A DNA stretch of 10,550 bases from Clostridiales bacterium (lineage in GTDB: Bacteria > Bacillota > Clostridia > Oscillospirales > Oscillospiraceae), in NCBI GenBank assembly GCA_004556345.1, contig SFHQ01000045.1, positions 1 to 10,550 of the forward strand, given 5' to 3'. A program made the position numbers and the translations under genes. Each line of letters starts with the position of its first letter. Within the stretch, counting starts at the first letter, position 1. Shown one piece after another: positions 1-5,600 of the stretch. A model generated the notes under the pieces. It worked only from the letters and a program-made list of their open reading frames with translations, was not told where the DNA came from and did not search any database.

Positions 1-54
1 GGATGCAACACGTTCCAGAAAGTCGGGATCAATGGGGCGGCTGAGTTCCTTCAT
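1..54 (-). CDS. 5' end of an unidentified gene (partial)
   Basis: An ATG at 54-52 opens a frame that stays open to the window edge, giving 18 residues, MKELSRPIDPDFLERVAS. A GGAGGG ribosome binding site (about 61-67 on the minus strand) lies 7-8 bases upstream of the ATG. A well-formed promoter sits at 89-117 on the same strand, so the start is supported by context even though the visible protein is very short. I do not recognise the family from 18 residues. It is divergent from the signalling operon that begins at 335. Confidence 0.6.
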   Translation of the reverse strand, partial: MKELSRPIDPDFLERVAS

Positions 55-88
55 AGCGGTTCCCTCCAAGGTCAGAATGACTGTATTG

Positions 89-117
89 ATTGTAGCTGGT
101 TCTGGGGCAGGTTGCAA
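89..117 (-). promoter_or_regulatory. Sigma-A-type promoter of the leftmost gene
   Basis: On the minus strand, TTGCAA (112-117) and TACAAT (89-94) are separated by exactly 17 bp, close to the vegetative TTGACA/TATAAT consensus. The predicted transcript would start about 28 bases before the ATG at 54. This is a prediction from consensus only. Confidence 0.55.
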
Positions 118-130
118 TGGAAGATATAAG

Positions 131-177
131 AAAAGAGCCTATCCACAGTATTTTTTCCTGCGGATAAGCTCTTTTTT
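131..177. terminator. Bidirectional terminator-like hairpin between divergent genes
   Basis: The arms at 131-148 and 158-174 pair almost completely (AAAAGAGC, TATCC and CAG with their complements, one C/A mismatch and one A/C mismatch) around a T-rich loop. The right arm is followed by a run of T, and the left arm is preceded by A, so the hairpin resembles an intrinsic terminator in both directions. It lies upstream of both divergent promoters, so it more likely insulates them than ends a gene. Confidence 0.55.
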
Positions 178-216
178 CGTTCAGATTTCCAGTTGTTCGT
201 TGTATAACACAGGCGC

Positions 217-238
217 TGTGACACTTTTGTGACACTTT
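217..238 (+). promoter_or_regulatory. Tandem 11-bp direct repeat, probable response-regulator binding site
   Basis: TGTGACACTTT occurs twice back to back (217-227 and 228-238), identical in all 11 bases. OmpR/PhoB-family regulators typically bind two direct half-sites about one helical turn apart, and such a regulator is encoded in the operon that follows. The repeat lies about 40 bp upstream of the predicted -10 element. Assigning it to the local regulator is an inference. Confidence 0.55.
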
Positions 239-256
239 CCCCGCATTTTCGCGGGG
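239..256. repeat. GC-rich inverted repeat next to the operator
   Basis: CCCCGC (239-244) and GCGGGG (251-256) are perfect complements around a six-base ATTTTC loop. It directly abuts the tandem repeat and precedes the -10 element. There is no T run after it, so it does not look like a terminator. Its role is unknown; it could be part of the operator. Confidence 0.4.
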
Positions 257-274
257 GAATTTCAGTGCCGCATC

Positions 275-283
275 TGGTATGCT
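275..283 (+). promoter_or_regulatory. Predicted extended -10 promoter of the signalling operon
   Basis: TGGTATGCT matches the extended -10 form TGnTATAAT at five of six core positions less one mismatch pair, and no good -35 hexamer lies 16-18 bp upstream. A weak -35 is what an activator-dependent promoter would show, in line with the upstream tandem repeat. The start of transcription would be near 290, leaving a leader of about 45 bases. Confidence 0.4.
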
Positions 284-334
284 ACAGACAAGGTTGATAC
301 ACAACCAAACAATAAAAAAGGAGAGCAACATACC

Positions 335-1072
335 ATGAAAAAGAAAACAGTTTGGAGATTTGCGCTGGCACTGGCATTGATGGTATCGGCCATTGGCGCA
401 TCCACCGCAGCCTTTGCGGCAGCGCCTGACACGGCAGAACCGACAACCGCCATCACAACGGAGAACGAGGACGCCATCTGGAAGCAGATCGAGGTGGTGG
501 AGGGGAAGCGCGACGCCATCTTCCAGAGAAACACAGCGCTGTGGGAAAAGCTGGACGAAATCTACAACGCCCTGCCCGAGGACTACGACTTCACAAACTT
601 TGATGAGGCAACATTTATCCGCAGCACCAATGCCCTGACCGAAGCGGAGAAGGACACCCTTCTGGCGGACATCAAGGAGCTGAACGGCCTTGAGGCTGAG
701 ATGGAGGCGCTGTATGAGAAGCTGCCCGACTGCGACAATATGCTGCTTTACGAGGAGGCACTGGAAAATGCCGACCCCAAGGTGCTGGCCGAGATCGACA
801 CCCTGGAGCAGGAGTATGACCGCGTCTGCGAAAAGCACGCCGACCTGTGGGACAAGGTAGATGAAGCGTACTTCAATCTGCCGGAGGACTACGACTTCGA
901 CAACTATGATGAGGCCGCCTTCATCCGAAGCCTGAGCTTCCTGACCAACGCGGAAAAGGACGCGCTGATCGCCGACTACAACCGTCTGGTAGAGATTGAT
1001 AACCAGATGTGCAAGCTGTACGATACCATTTGGGGTGATACCGGCTGCGAAAGTGGCATCTGCCCCTTTTGA
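335..1072 (+). CDS. Secreted acidic protein with two internal repeats, function unknown
   Basis: A 245-residue protein with a classic signal peptide: positive MKKK, a hydrophobic core (about residues 8-20) and an AFA-A cleavage site near residue 28. The mature part is a tandem duplication, roughly residues 47-131 and 149-232. Both copies carry the same signature, LPEDYDF-x-N-x-DEA-x-FIRS, then LT-x-AEKD. The rest is helix-forming and rich in Glu and Asp. There are five cysteines (133, 165, 226, 238, 243) and the protein ends CESGICPF, so disulfides or metal binding are possible. The ribosome binding site is AAAAGGAG just before the ATG. It is the first gene of an operon with a two-component system and is probably exported as ligand, buffer or accessory protein for that sensor, or is its regulated target. 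The family is not one I recognise; the helical LT-containing repeats only loosely recall envelope-stress proteins such as Spy/CpxP. Confidence 0.85.
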   Translation: MKKKTVWRFALALALMVSAIGASTAAFAAAPDTAEPTTAITTENEDAIWKQIEVVEGKRDAIFQRNTALWEKLDEIYNALPEDYDFTNFDEATFIRSTNALTEAEKDTLLADIKELNGLEAEMEALYEKLPDCDNMLLYEEALENADPKVLAEIDTLEQEYDRVCEKHADLWDKVDEAYFNLPEDYDFDNYDEAAFIRSLSFLTNAEKDALIADYNRLVEIDNQMCKLYDTIWGDTGCESGICPF

Positions 1073-1111
1073 CAGCAAAGAGGTTTTCTGATATTATTAA
1101 CCAAATACGAT

Positions 1112-1143
1112 GCCAAATGCTGCGCCTGTGCGCAGCATTTGGC
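1112..1143 (+). other. Perfect 14-bp hairpin between the secreted protein and the regulator
   Basis: The arms 1112-1125 and 1130-1143 are perfect complements around the four-base loop CTGT. There is no T run behind it; the Shine-Dalgarno sequence of the next gene follows within ten bases. It is therefore unlikely to be a simple terminator. An intercistronic stem like this may protect the 3' end of the upstream message, or reduce read-through so that the secreted protein is made in excess over the regulator. That role is inferred. Confidence 0.6.
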
Positions 1144-1164
1144 GCTGCTTTCAAGGAGGTCACC

Positions 1165-1827
1165 ATGGGACATTCCATCTATTTGGCGGACGATGAAAAG
1201 AGCATCCGGGAGCTGCTTCATAGCTTTCTGGCAAGTGACGGATATACCGTGCGCTCCTTTGAAAGCGGCGATGCGCTGCTGGAGGCATTCCATCGGGAGC
1301 CTGCGGAGTTGGTAATACTGGACATTATGATGCCCGGCACAGACGGACTTACCGTGTGCCGGGAGCTTCGCTCTGTTTCCGACATTCCCATCATCCTGCT
1401 TACGGCCAAGGACAGCGAGCTGGACTACGTCATGGGCATCAGCCAGGGCAGCGACGATTATCTCACCAAGCCCTTTCGCCCCACCATACTGCTCATGAAG
1501 GTGAGAGCCCTACTGCGCCGGGTGGAGATGGACAGGGGGAAAACAGCGGCGACAGTAGACGAATTGCGCTATGGGGACCTCCGCTATTCCGTTACGGAAA
1601 ACGCCGTCTTTTGCGGAAGCACGATCGTGGCGCTGACCCAGACCGAGCTGCGGCTGCTCAGCTATATGATGAAGCAGCCGGAAAAGGCCTATTCCCGTGA
1701 GGAGCTGCTCAGCGCGGTGTGGGGCTTTGACTCGGAGGTGGAGACCCGCGTGACCGACGAAACCCTGCGCCGTATCCGAAGAAAGCTGCTGCAAGCGGGC
1801 AGCACAGTCAGCGTAAGCACTATATAG
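1165..1827 (+). CDS. OmpR/PhoB-family response regulator with an early TAG stop
   Basis: A 220-residue response regulator. The receiver domain (about residues 3-118) has the acidic pocket D9/D10, phospho-acceptor D53 in ILDIMMPG, T80 and K102. A winged-helix DNA-binding domain (about 133-220) follows, with the recognition helix around ETRVTDETLRRIRRKL. I chose the ATG at 1165 because AAGGAGG (1153-1159) lies five bases upstream and the protein then starts as the family does; an ATG at 1069 would run through the hairpin and add unrelated residues. The frame stops at TAG (1825-1827) immediately before codons for GFGYKL, the conserved end of the family's wing. Reading on gives 12 further sense codons and TGA at 1864-1866, overlapping the kinase ATG. 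The protein as read lacks the final beta strand of the wing. This could be a nonsense mutation, a readthrough site or a sequencing error. The partner is the kinase at 1863. Confidence 0.88.
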   Translation: MGHSIYLADDEKSIRELLHSFLASDGYTVRSFESGDALLEAFHREPAELVILDIMMPGTDGLTVCRELRSVSDIPIILLTAKDSELDYVMGISQGSDDYLTKPFRPTILLMKVRALLRRVEMDRGKTAATVDELRYGDLRYSVTENAVFCGSTIVALTQTELRLLSYMMKQPEKAYSREELLSAVWGFDSEVETRVTDETLRRIRRKLLQAGSTVSVSTI

Positions 1828-1862
1828 GGCTTTGGCTACAAGCTGAAGGAGGCGGAGCGCAC

Positions 1863-3077
1863 ATGAAAAACATCAAACTGCGGATCGTGTATCTGATCCT
1901 CGGCTCGGCTTTCCTTCTGTTTGCTCTTTTTGTGCTGGCGGTAAATGTGATCATCCCGTCCCACTTTGTAAACGAGGCAAAAAAGGCGCTGCTCAACGAA
2001 GCGGAATATCAGAATCGAACCATTCCCTACCTCTATGACGAACCGGACTATGATGAGGATTGGGAGGAGGGATACTTCTTTACACCCAGCATCGTCTTTT
2101 TGGAGCTGGAGGACAGCTACCAGCCCAACCCATGGAATCGGGATGTCTACCTGCTGGAGAAAAAGCTGCTGGAATACTGTGCCGGACGTGATATCACACT
2201 CGATCAGTGCTACACCTTCAAAATGGACAATCATCATTTGATCTTCATGTCCGCGCAGGAGGAGCAGGACAATGGGGAAAAGCCGTACGCCTATATCATG
2301 TACATAGACATCGGTCCCGTCACGCACTATATCGTAACGCTGAACTGGGTGTTCTTCGCGGTGCTGCTTGCGATCTCCTCCATCATGTGTCTGCTGGGCT
2401 TTCGGTTCGGCAGGGATATCGAGAACGAGGCGGAGCGGCAGCAGACCTTCTTCCAGAATGCCTCCCACGAGCTGAAAACGCCGCTTATGGCGATACAGGG
2501 CTACGCGGAGGGGATACAGGCGGGCGTGATGGATACAGGCAGCGCGGCGGAGGTGATCCTGGAGGAGAGCGACCGCATGACGGAACTGGTGGACGAGCTC
2601 TTGGACATCTCGAAAATCGATATGGGGCGGCAGCCGCTTACCCTTTCCGAGATGGATGTTCGGGAACTGCTCTACGACAGCATACGCGCCGTGGAGCCGG
2701 CAACCGCCGCCAGCGGCATCACTATCGTGCCGGATTTCCCCGAAGAACCCATCATCGTCAAATGTGATGATACCCGGCTGCGCAGAGCAGTCACCAATAT
2801 CCTATCCAACGGCGTGCGCTATGCCCGCAGCGAGCTGCGCCTGACCTGCCGCATGGACAAGCGGCACGTGACCATCCGGATACAGGATGACGGGGACGGC
2901 ATTGCTGCGGAAGACCTGCCCCACATCTTTGATCGCTTCTACATGGGGCGGAGCGGAAAATCCGGCATCGGCCTTGCCTTGGCCAAGGAGATCGTTCACC
3001 TGCACAAGGGGACGATCCGTGCCTACAATGGAGAGACCGGCGCTGTTTTCGAGATCTCCATTCCGGTAAGCAGATGA
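1863..3077 (+). CDS. Membrane sensor histidine kinase, no HAMP domain
   Basis: A 404-residue sensor kinase. Membrane segments are at about residues 7-30 and 157-181, and the roughly 125-residue loop between them would face outside. That loop holds a strongly acidic, aromatic stretch (residues 58-72, including PDYDEDWEEGYFF) that could bind cations or a basic peptide. The second membrane segment leads almost directly into the dimerisation/phosphotransfer domain, with the phosphorylated H202 in NASHELKTPL; no HAMP-length linker is visible. The catalytic ATPase domain has the N box (NILSNGVRYA, about 312-321), G1 (DDGDGI, 342-347), the F box (HIFDRFY) and G2 (GKSGIGLAL, 365-373). AAGGAGG (1846-1852) gives the start, ten bases before the ATG. 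It phosphorylates the upstream regulator. Family membership is certain; the signal is unknown. Confidence 0.93.
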   Translation: MKNIKLRIVYLILGSAFLLFALFVLAVNVIIPSHFVNEAKKALLNEAEYQNRTIPYLYDEPDYDEDWEEGYFFTPSIVFLELEDSYQPNPWNRDVYLLEKKLLEYCAGRDITLDQCYTFKMDNHHLIFMSAQEEQDNGEKPYAYIMYIDIGPVTHYIVTLNWVFFAVLLAISSIMCLLGFRFGRDIENEAERQQTFFQNASHELKTPLMAIQGYAEGIQAGVMDTGSAAEVILEESDRMTELVDELLDISKIDMGRQPLTLSEMDVRELLYDSIRAVEPATAASGITIVPDFPEEPIIVKCDDTRLRRAVTNILSNGVRYARSELRLTCRMDKRHVTIRIQDDGDGIAAEDLPHIFDRFYMGRSGKSGIGLALAKEIVHLHKGTIRAYNGETGAVFEISIPVSR

Positions 3078-3108
3078 GAAGATCACCGCATTAGAAAGGA
3101 GTATATCT

Positions 3109-3699
3109 ATGGACTGCAAATCAAAAAAGTATCTGCATATTTATGACTGGAACTACTGGTGGGGCTATTACCGCTGCGGCAAGGACTGCGAACCTTTCCA
3201 TTCGGCTGAATTTTCTCTTACCGAGGACGAAGCGGGAGAGGCTTCCTTTTTCCACTTGGATTTTAATAACCTCTCCGCGCTTCACCAGACGATTCGGGAT
3301 GGTGAGTTTGTGGAGCCGGATAGTCCGGATCATCCAAGCTTTCTGGAGCAGGCGAAACGGCTCAGAAACGGGGAACAGGACTGGTTCATCGGGGCGCTGT
3401 ACTATCCGCTTTTTTCGCCGGAGATGCGTTTCTGTAACGCCTCCGTCCGAAGCGGTGTCCCGCTGACAAAGTTGCTTTCCCCGTCTGTACCACCCTATTA
3501 CGGGGTGATCTTTCTCCGGGAGGAGCGCCCCCTCACTCCAGAGGTGCTGATGCGTTGGGTGGAGGCACTGTCCCACCCCCTGTTCGGCCAGCAGTTTTCC
3601 TGCACGCTTGCGCAAATCCCCAGCCGACAGGAGGCGATGGAGCAGTTTGAGAATGAGATGCGGCCGAGCGATGAAATGCACGATACCGCTTACCCCTGA
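3109..3699 (+). CDS. Hypothetical cytoplasmic protein, last gene of the signalling operon
   Basis: A 196-residue protein I do not recognise. It has no signal peptide or membrane segment. The N-terminus is unusually aromatic (KYLHIYDWNYWWGYYRCG), with cysteines at 3, 23 and 27; the middle and C-terminal parts look like a mixed alpha/beta globular fold, and the C-terminus is acidic and probably helical. A clear AGAAAGGAG ribosome binding site (3093-3101) lies seven bases from the ATG. It follows the kinase by 31 bases on the same strand with no terminator between, so it is probably co-transcribed and may be an effector or adaptor of the system. Downstream it converges on prs after 53 bases; I see no convincing terminator there, only a weak TTTCCC/GGGAAA pairing (3700-3705 with 3735-3740). 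Confidence 0.75.
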   Translation: MDCKSKKYLHIYDWNYWWGYYRCGKDCEPFHSAEFSLTEDEAGEASFFHLDFNNLSALHQTIRDGEFVEPDSPDHPSFLEQAKRLRNGEQDWFIGALYYPLFSPEMRFCNASVRSGVPLTKLLSPSVPPYYGVIFLREERPLTPEVLMRWVEALSHPLFGQQFSCTLAQIPSRQEAMEQFENEMRPSDEMHDTAYP

Positions 3700-3752
3700 T
3701 TTCCCATTGAAAAGCAGCCGGGCGGGGTGTGATCGGGAAAACCGCGTGCCTA

Positions 3753-4709
3753 TTACACGAACAGGCGGGACACGGAGTCCTCGTGGTAGATGAAGCTGAT
3801 GGCATCGGCCAGCATGGGGGCAGCGGACAGATACTTGATCTTGTCGCACTTGACGCCCTCCTTGGCGGGGATGGTGTCCAGGAAGAGGACTTCCTTGATG
3901 ACGCTGTCCTCGATGCGCTGGATGGCGGGGCCGGAGAGGACGCCGTGGGAAGCACAGGCGTAGACTTCCGTTGCGCCGCCAATCTCCACCAGGGCCTTGG
4001 CTGCGCCGCAGAGAGAGCCGGCGGTGTCCACCATGTCATCCAGCAGGATGACGCGCTTGCCCTTCACGTCGCCGATGATGCTCATGACCTCGGAGGAGTT
4101 GGCCTTCTGGCGGCGCTTGTCCACGATGGCCATGGTCATGCCCAGCTTCTGGGCGAAGGCACGGGCGCGGGCGACAGAGCCGACATCCGGGGAGACGACC
4201 ATGGTGTTCTCGTCGTCGCCGAAGCGGGACTTGAAGTAGTCCACGAACAGGGGGCTGCCGAGCAGGTTGTCCACGGGGATATCAAAGAAGCCCTGGATCT
4301 GGGCAGCGTGCAGGTCCATGGTCAGCACACGGTCGGCGCCGGCGGTGGTGAGCATGTTGGCCACGAGCTTCGCGGAGATGGGGTCGCGGGGCTTGGCCTT
4401 GCGGTCCTGCCGGGCATAGCCGAAGTAGGGGATCACGGCGGTGATCCGGCCGGCGGAAGCACGCTTGAAGGCGTCGATCATCACCAGCAGCTCCATCAGG
4501 TTGTTGTTCACGGGGCCACAGGTGGACTGGATCACAAACACATCGGAGCCGCGAACGGTTTCGTAAATGGAGACGAAGCATTCTCCGTCCGAAAAGTTGC
4601 CGCACTCCAGGTCACCCAGAGGCAGGCGCAGTTCTTTGCAGATGGCCTCCGCCAGAGCGTGGTTGGAGTTGCCGCTGAAAATTTTCAGATCTTTGCCATG
4701 TGAGATCAT
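3753..4709 (-). CDS. prs: Ribose-phosphate pyrophosphokinase (PRPP synthetase)
   Basis: A 318-residue class I PRPP synthetase, which transfers pyrophosphate from ATP to ribose 5-phosphate to make PRPP for purine, pyrimidine, histidine, tryptophan and NAD synthesis. The length is normal for the family. Seen motifs: the ATP-binding YFGYARQDRK (about residues 95-104), the MDLHA loop with H134, the flexible-loop VDKRR with K198, and the ribose-phosphate loop VILLDDMVDTAGS (220-232). The start ATG at 4709 has GAGAGGG upstream. It has its own promoter and leader, and a terminator separates it from the upstream NifX-like gene, so it is probably transcribed alone. It converges on the signalling operon. 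Confidence 0.97.
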   Translation of the reverse strand: MISHGKDLKIFSGNSNHALAEAICKELRLPLGDLECGNFSDGECFVSIYETVRGSDVFVIQSTCGPVNNNLMELLVMIDAFKRASAGRITAVIPYFGYARQDRKAKPRDPISAKLVANMLTTAGADRVLTMDLHAAQIQGFFDIPVDNLLGSPLFVDYFKSRFGDDENTMVVSPDVGSVARARAFAQKLGMTMAIVDKRRQKANSSEVMSIIGDVKGKRVILLDDMVDTAGSLCGAAKALVEIGGATEVYACASHGVLSGPAIQRIEDSVIKEVLFLDTIPAKEGVKCDKIKYLSAAPMLADAISFIYHEDSVSRLFV

Positions 4710-4749
4710 CGTTACATCCCTCTCGATTTCGTAAGTATTTCGCAGGTGG

Positions 4750-4771
4750 ACCGCTGAGCCAATCTAGCGGT
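4750..4771 (-). promoter_or_regulatory. Small hairpin in the prs leader
   Basis: ACCGCT and AGCGGT (4750-4755 and 4766-4771) can form a six-base-pair stem with a ten-base loop in the predicted prs 5' leader, about 40-60 bases before the ATG. There is no T run and no riboswitch fold that I recognise. It may be incidental. Confidence 0.25.
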
Positions 4772-4823
4772 GTCGTCACGAGTTTTCTCCTGCCGCGAGC
4801 CGACAGTATCTCTTTCTGCGCCT

Positions 4824-4832
4824 ATTATAACA
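4824..4832 (-). promoter_or_regulatory. Extended -10 promoter of prs with an AT-rich upstream region
   Basis: On the minus strand the sequence reads TGTTATAAT, a perfect extended -10 element; no good -35 hexamer is present at the usual distance. About 4857-4885, upstream of it, is dominated by A and T tracts (including a 7-bp inverted repeat ATTTTTT/AAAAAAT around CCG), like an UP element. Transcription would start near 4817, giving a leader of about 107 bases. Confidence 0.55.
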
Positions 4833-4935
4833 AAACTTCCTGCAAATTGCACCCATTTTCCGTGATTTTTTCCGAAAAAATTCGCTGGTATTTTGCAAGA
4901 TTTTTTGCAGAAATGGACAGGGGGTAAAAGACGCA

Positions 4936-4972
4936 GAAAAACGCCCGGCTTACCTTGACAGGTGGGCCGGGC
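4936..4972 (-). terminator. Intrinsic terminator of the NifX-like gene
   Basis: On the minus strand, GCCCGGC (4966-4972) pairs with GCCGGGC (4943-4949), and inside these ACCT pairs with AGGT around a four-base loop. A run of T follows the stem (A tract 4937-4941 on the plus strand). It lies just after the stop codon at 4990, which makes it the terminator of that gene. Confidence 0.8.
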
Positions 4973-4989
4973 TGGGCGAGGGACGCGCC

Positions 4990-5385
4990 TCAGTGGCAGC
5001 TTCCGCCGCAGCCATGTCCCTCGCCGTGGTGGCTGCAGGTGTGGACGCCGTCGTGGTGGTGGCAGAGAGCGTCGGGGTCAGCCACCAGCTTGCCCGCGGC
5101 AAAGTTCTGGGCGGCTTGGTCGGCGGAGCCGGTGACGCCGGGGAGGGGGAGGATGTTCAACTGAGAGAGGGCGTCGATGGCGCCGGGACCGATGCCGCCG
5201 CAGACCACGGCGCCGATGCCCAAGGCCCGGAGCAGGCCAGCCAAAGCCCCGTGACCTTGCCCACCGGTGGGGAAGACCATGGAGCCACCCACCTGGCCGT
5301 TGGCGATGTCATAGATCTTAAAGGCGGGCGTTTTTCCGAAATGCTGGAAGATCTGACCTTCTTCATAGGGAATTGCGAGTTTCAT
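4990..5385 (-). CDS. NifX/NifB-family (dinitrogenase iron-molybdenum cofactor domain) protein with His/Cys tail
   Basis: A 131-residue protein. Residues 1-103 have the fold signature of the dinitrogenase Fe-Mo cofactor family: MKLAIPYEEGQIFQHFGKTPAFKIYDI at the start, then a glycine-rich middle containing GHGALAGLL and VVCGGIGPGAIDAL (about residues 60-73). Members of this family bind or carry iron-sulfur or cofactor clusters, and many occur in organisms that do not fix nitrogen. The last 24 residues (108-131) hold eight His and four Cys, a likely metal-binding tail. AGGAGG (5394-5399) lies eight bases before the ATG. No nif, mrp or molybdenum gene is next to it. It is divergent from pdxS and ends at its own terminator, so it is probably monocistronic. 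The family call is firm; a role in metal or cluster handling is inferred. Confidence 0.88.
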   Translation of the reverse strand: MKLAIPYEEGQIFQHFGKTPAFKIYDIANGQVGGSMVFPTGGQGHGALAGLLRALGIGAVVCGGIGPGAIDALSQLNILPLPGVTGSADQAAQNFAAGKLVADPDALCHHHDGVHTCSHHGEGHGCGGSCH

Positions 5386-5487
5386 GGGGAAAACCTCCTG
5401 GGATGTGATATGAGATCTGACCTGGTAAAAATAAGTTCTGTGGAATAGATGGACATGGTCAGATTTGGGAATCTAGGAAAACTGACC
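5353..5487. repeat. Repeated CTGACC motif between the NifX-like gene and pdxS
   Basis: CTGACCT occurs at 5353-5359, 5417-5423 and 5482-5488, that is 64 and 65 bp apart, and the inverse GGTCAG occurs at 5457-5462. The first copy is inside the start of the NifX-like gene. ATCTGACC (5415-5422) and GGTCAGAT (5457-5464) form a perfect 8-bp inverted repeat. A shared regulator of the two divergent genes could bind here; chance is not excluded. Confidence 0.35.
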
Positions 5488-5531
5488 TTATAAAAAATGT
5501 TGAAACTGAGGGTTTTAATATATCCAGATGG

Positions 5532-5540
5532 TGTTATACT
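5532..5540 (+). promoter_or_regulatory. Predicted extended -10 promoter of pdxST
   Basis: TGTTATACT matches the extended -10 element TGnTATAAT with one mismatch. The -35 region 17 bp upstream (GTTTTA) is poor. Transcription would begin near 5547, about 54 bases before the pdxS ATG. Confidence 0.5.
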
Positions 5541-5600
5541 GCCGGTATCCCAACAAAATCAACGGTGTTCTGGAAGGAAACCGAGAATGGAGTATACACT

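Noticed and set aside
29..1078. A 349-codon minus-strand open frame across the secreted-protein gene
   Set aside because: It runs through a hairpin, promoters and the antisense of a signal-peptide gene; it lacks a start signal and a family signature.
1069..1164. Upstream ATG at 1069 as the start of the response regulator
   Set aside because: It would add 32 unrelated residues encoded by the 14-bp hairpin; the ATG at 1165 has an ideal ribosome binding site and gives a normal receiver-domain start.
3729..4703. A 324-codon open frame on the plus strand across prs
   Set aside because: It lies antisense to a clear PRPP synthetase, has no family signature and is rich in Gly, Ala, Val, His and Asp as expected from the reverse complement of a GC-biased gene.
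4990..5385. Part of a nitrogen-fixation cluster
   Set aside because: Only the small NifX/NifB-type domain is present; no nitrogenase or assembly gene is in the window, and the family is widespread in non-fixers.
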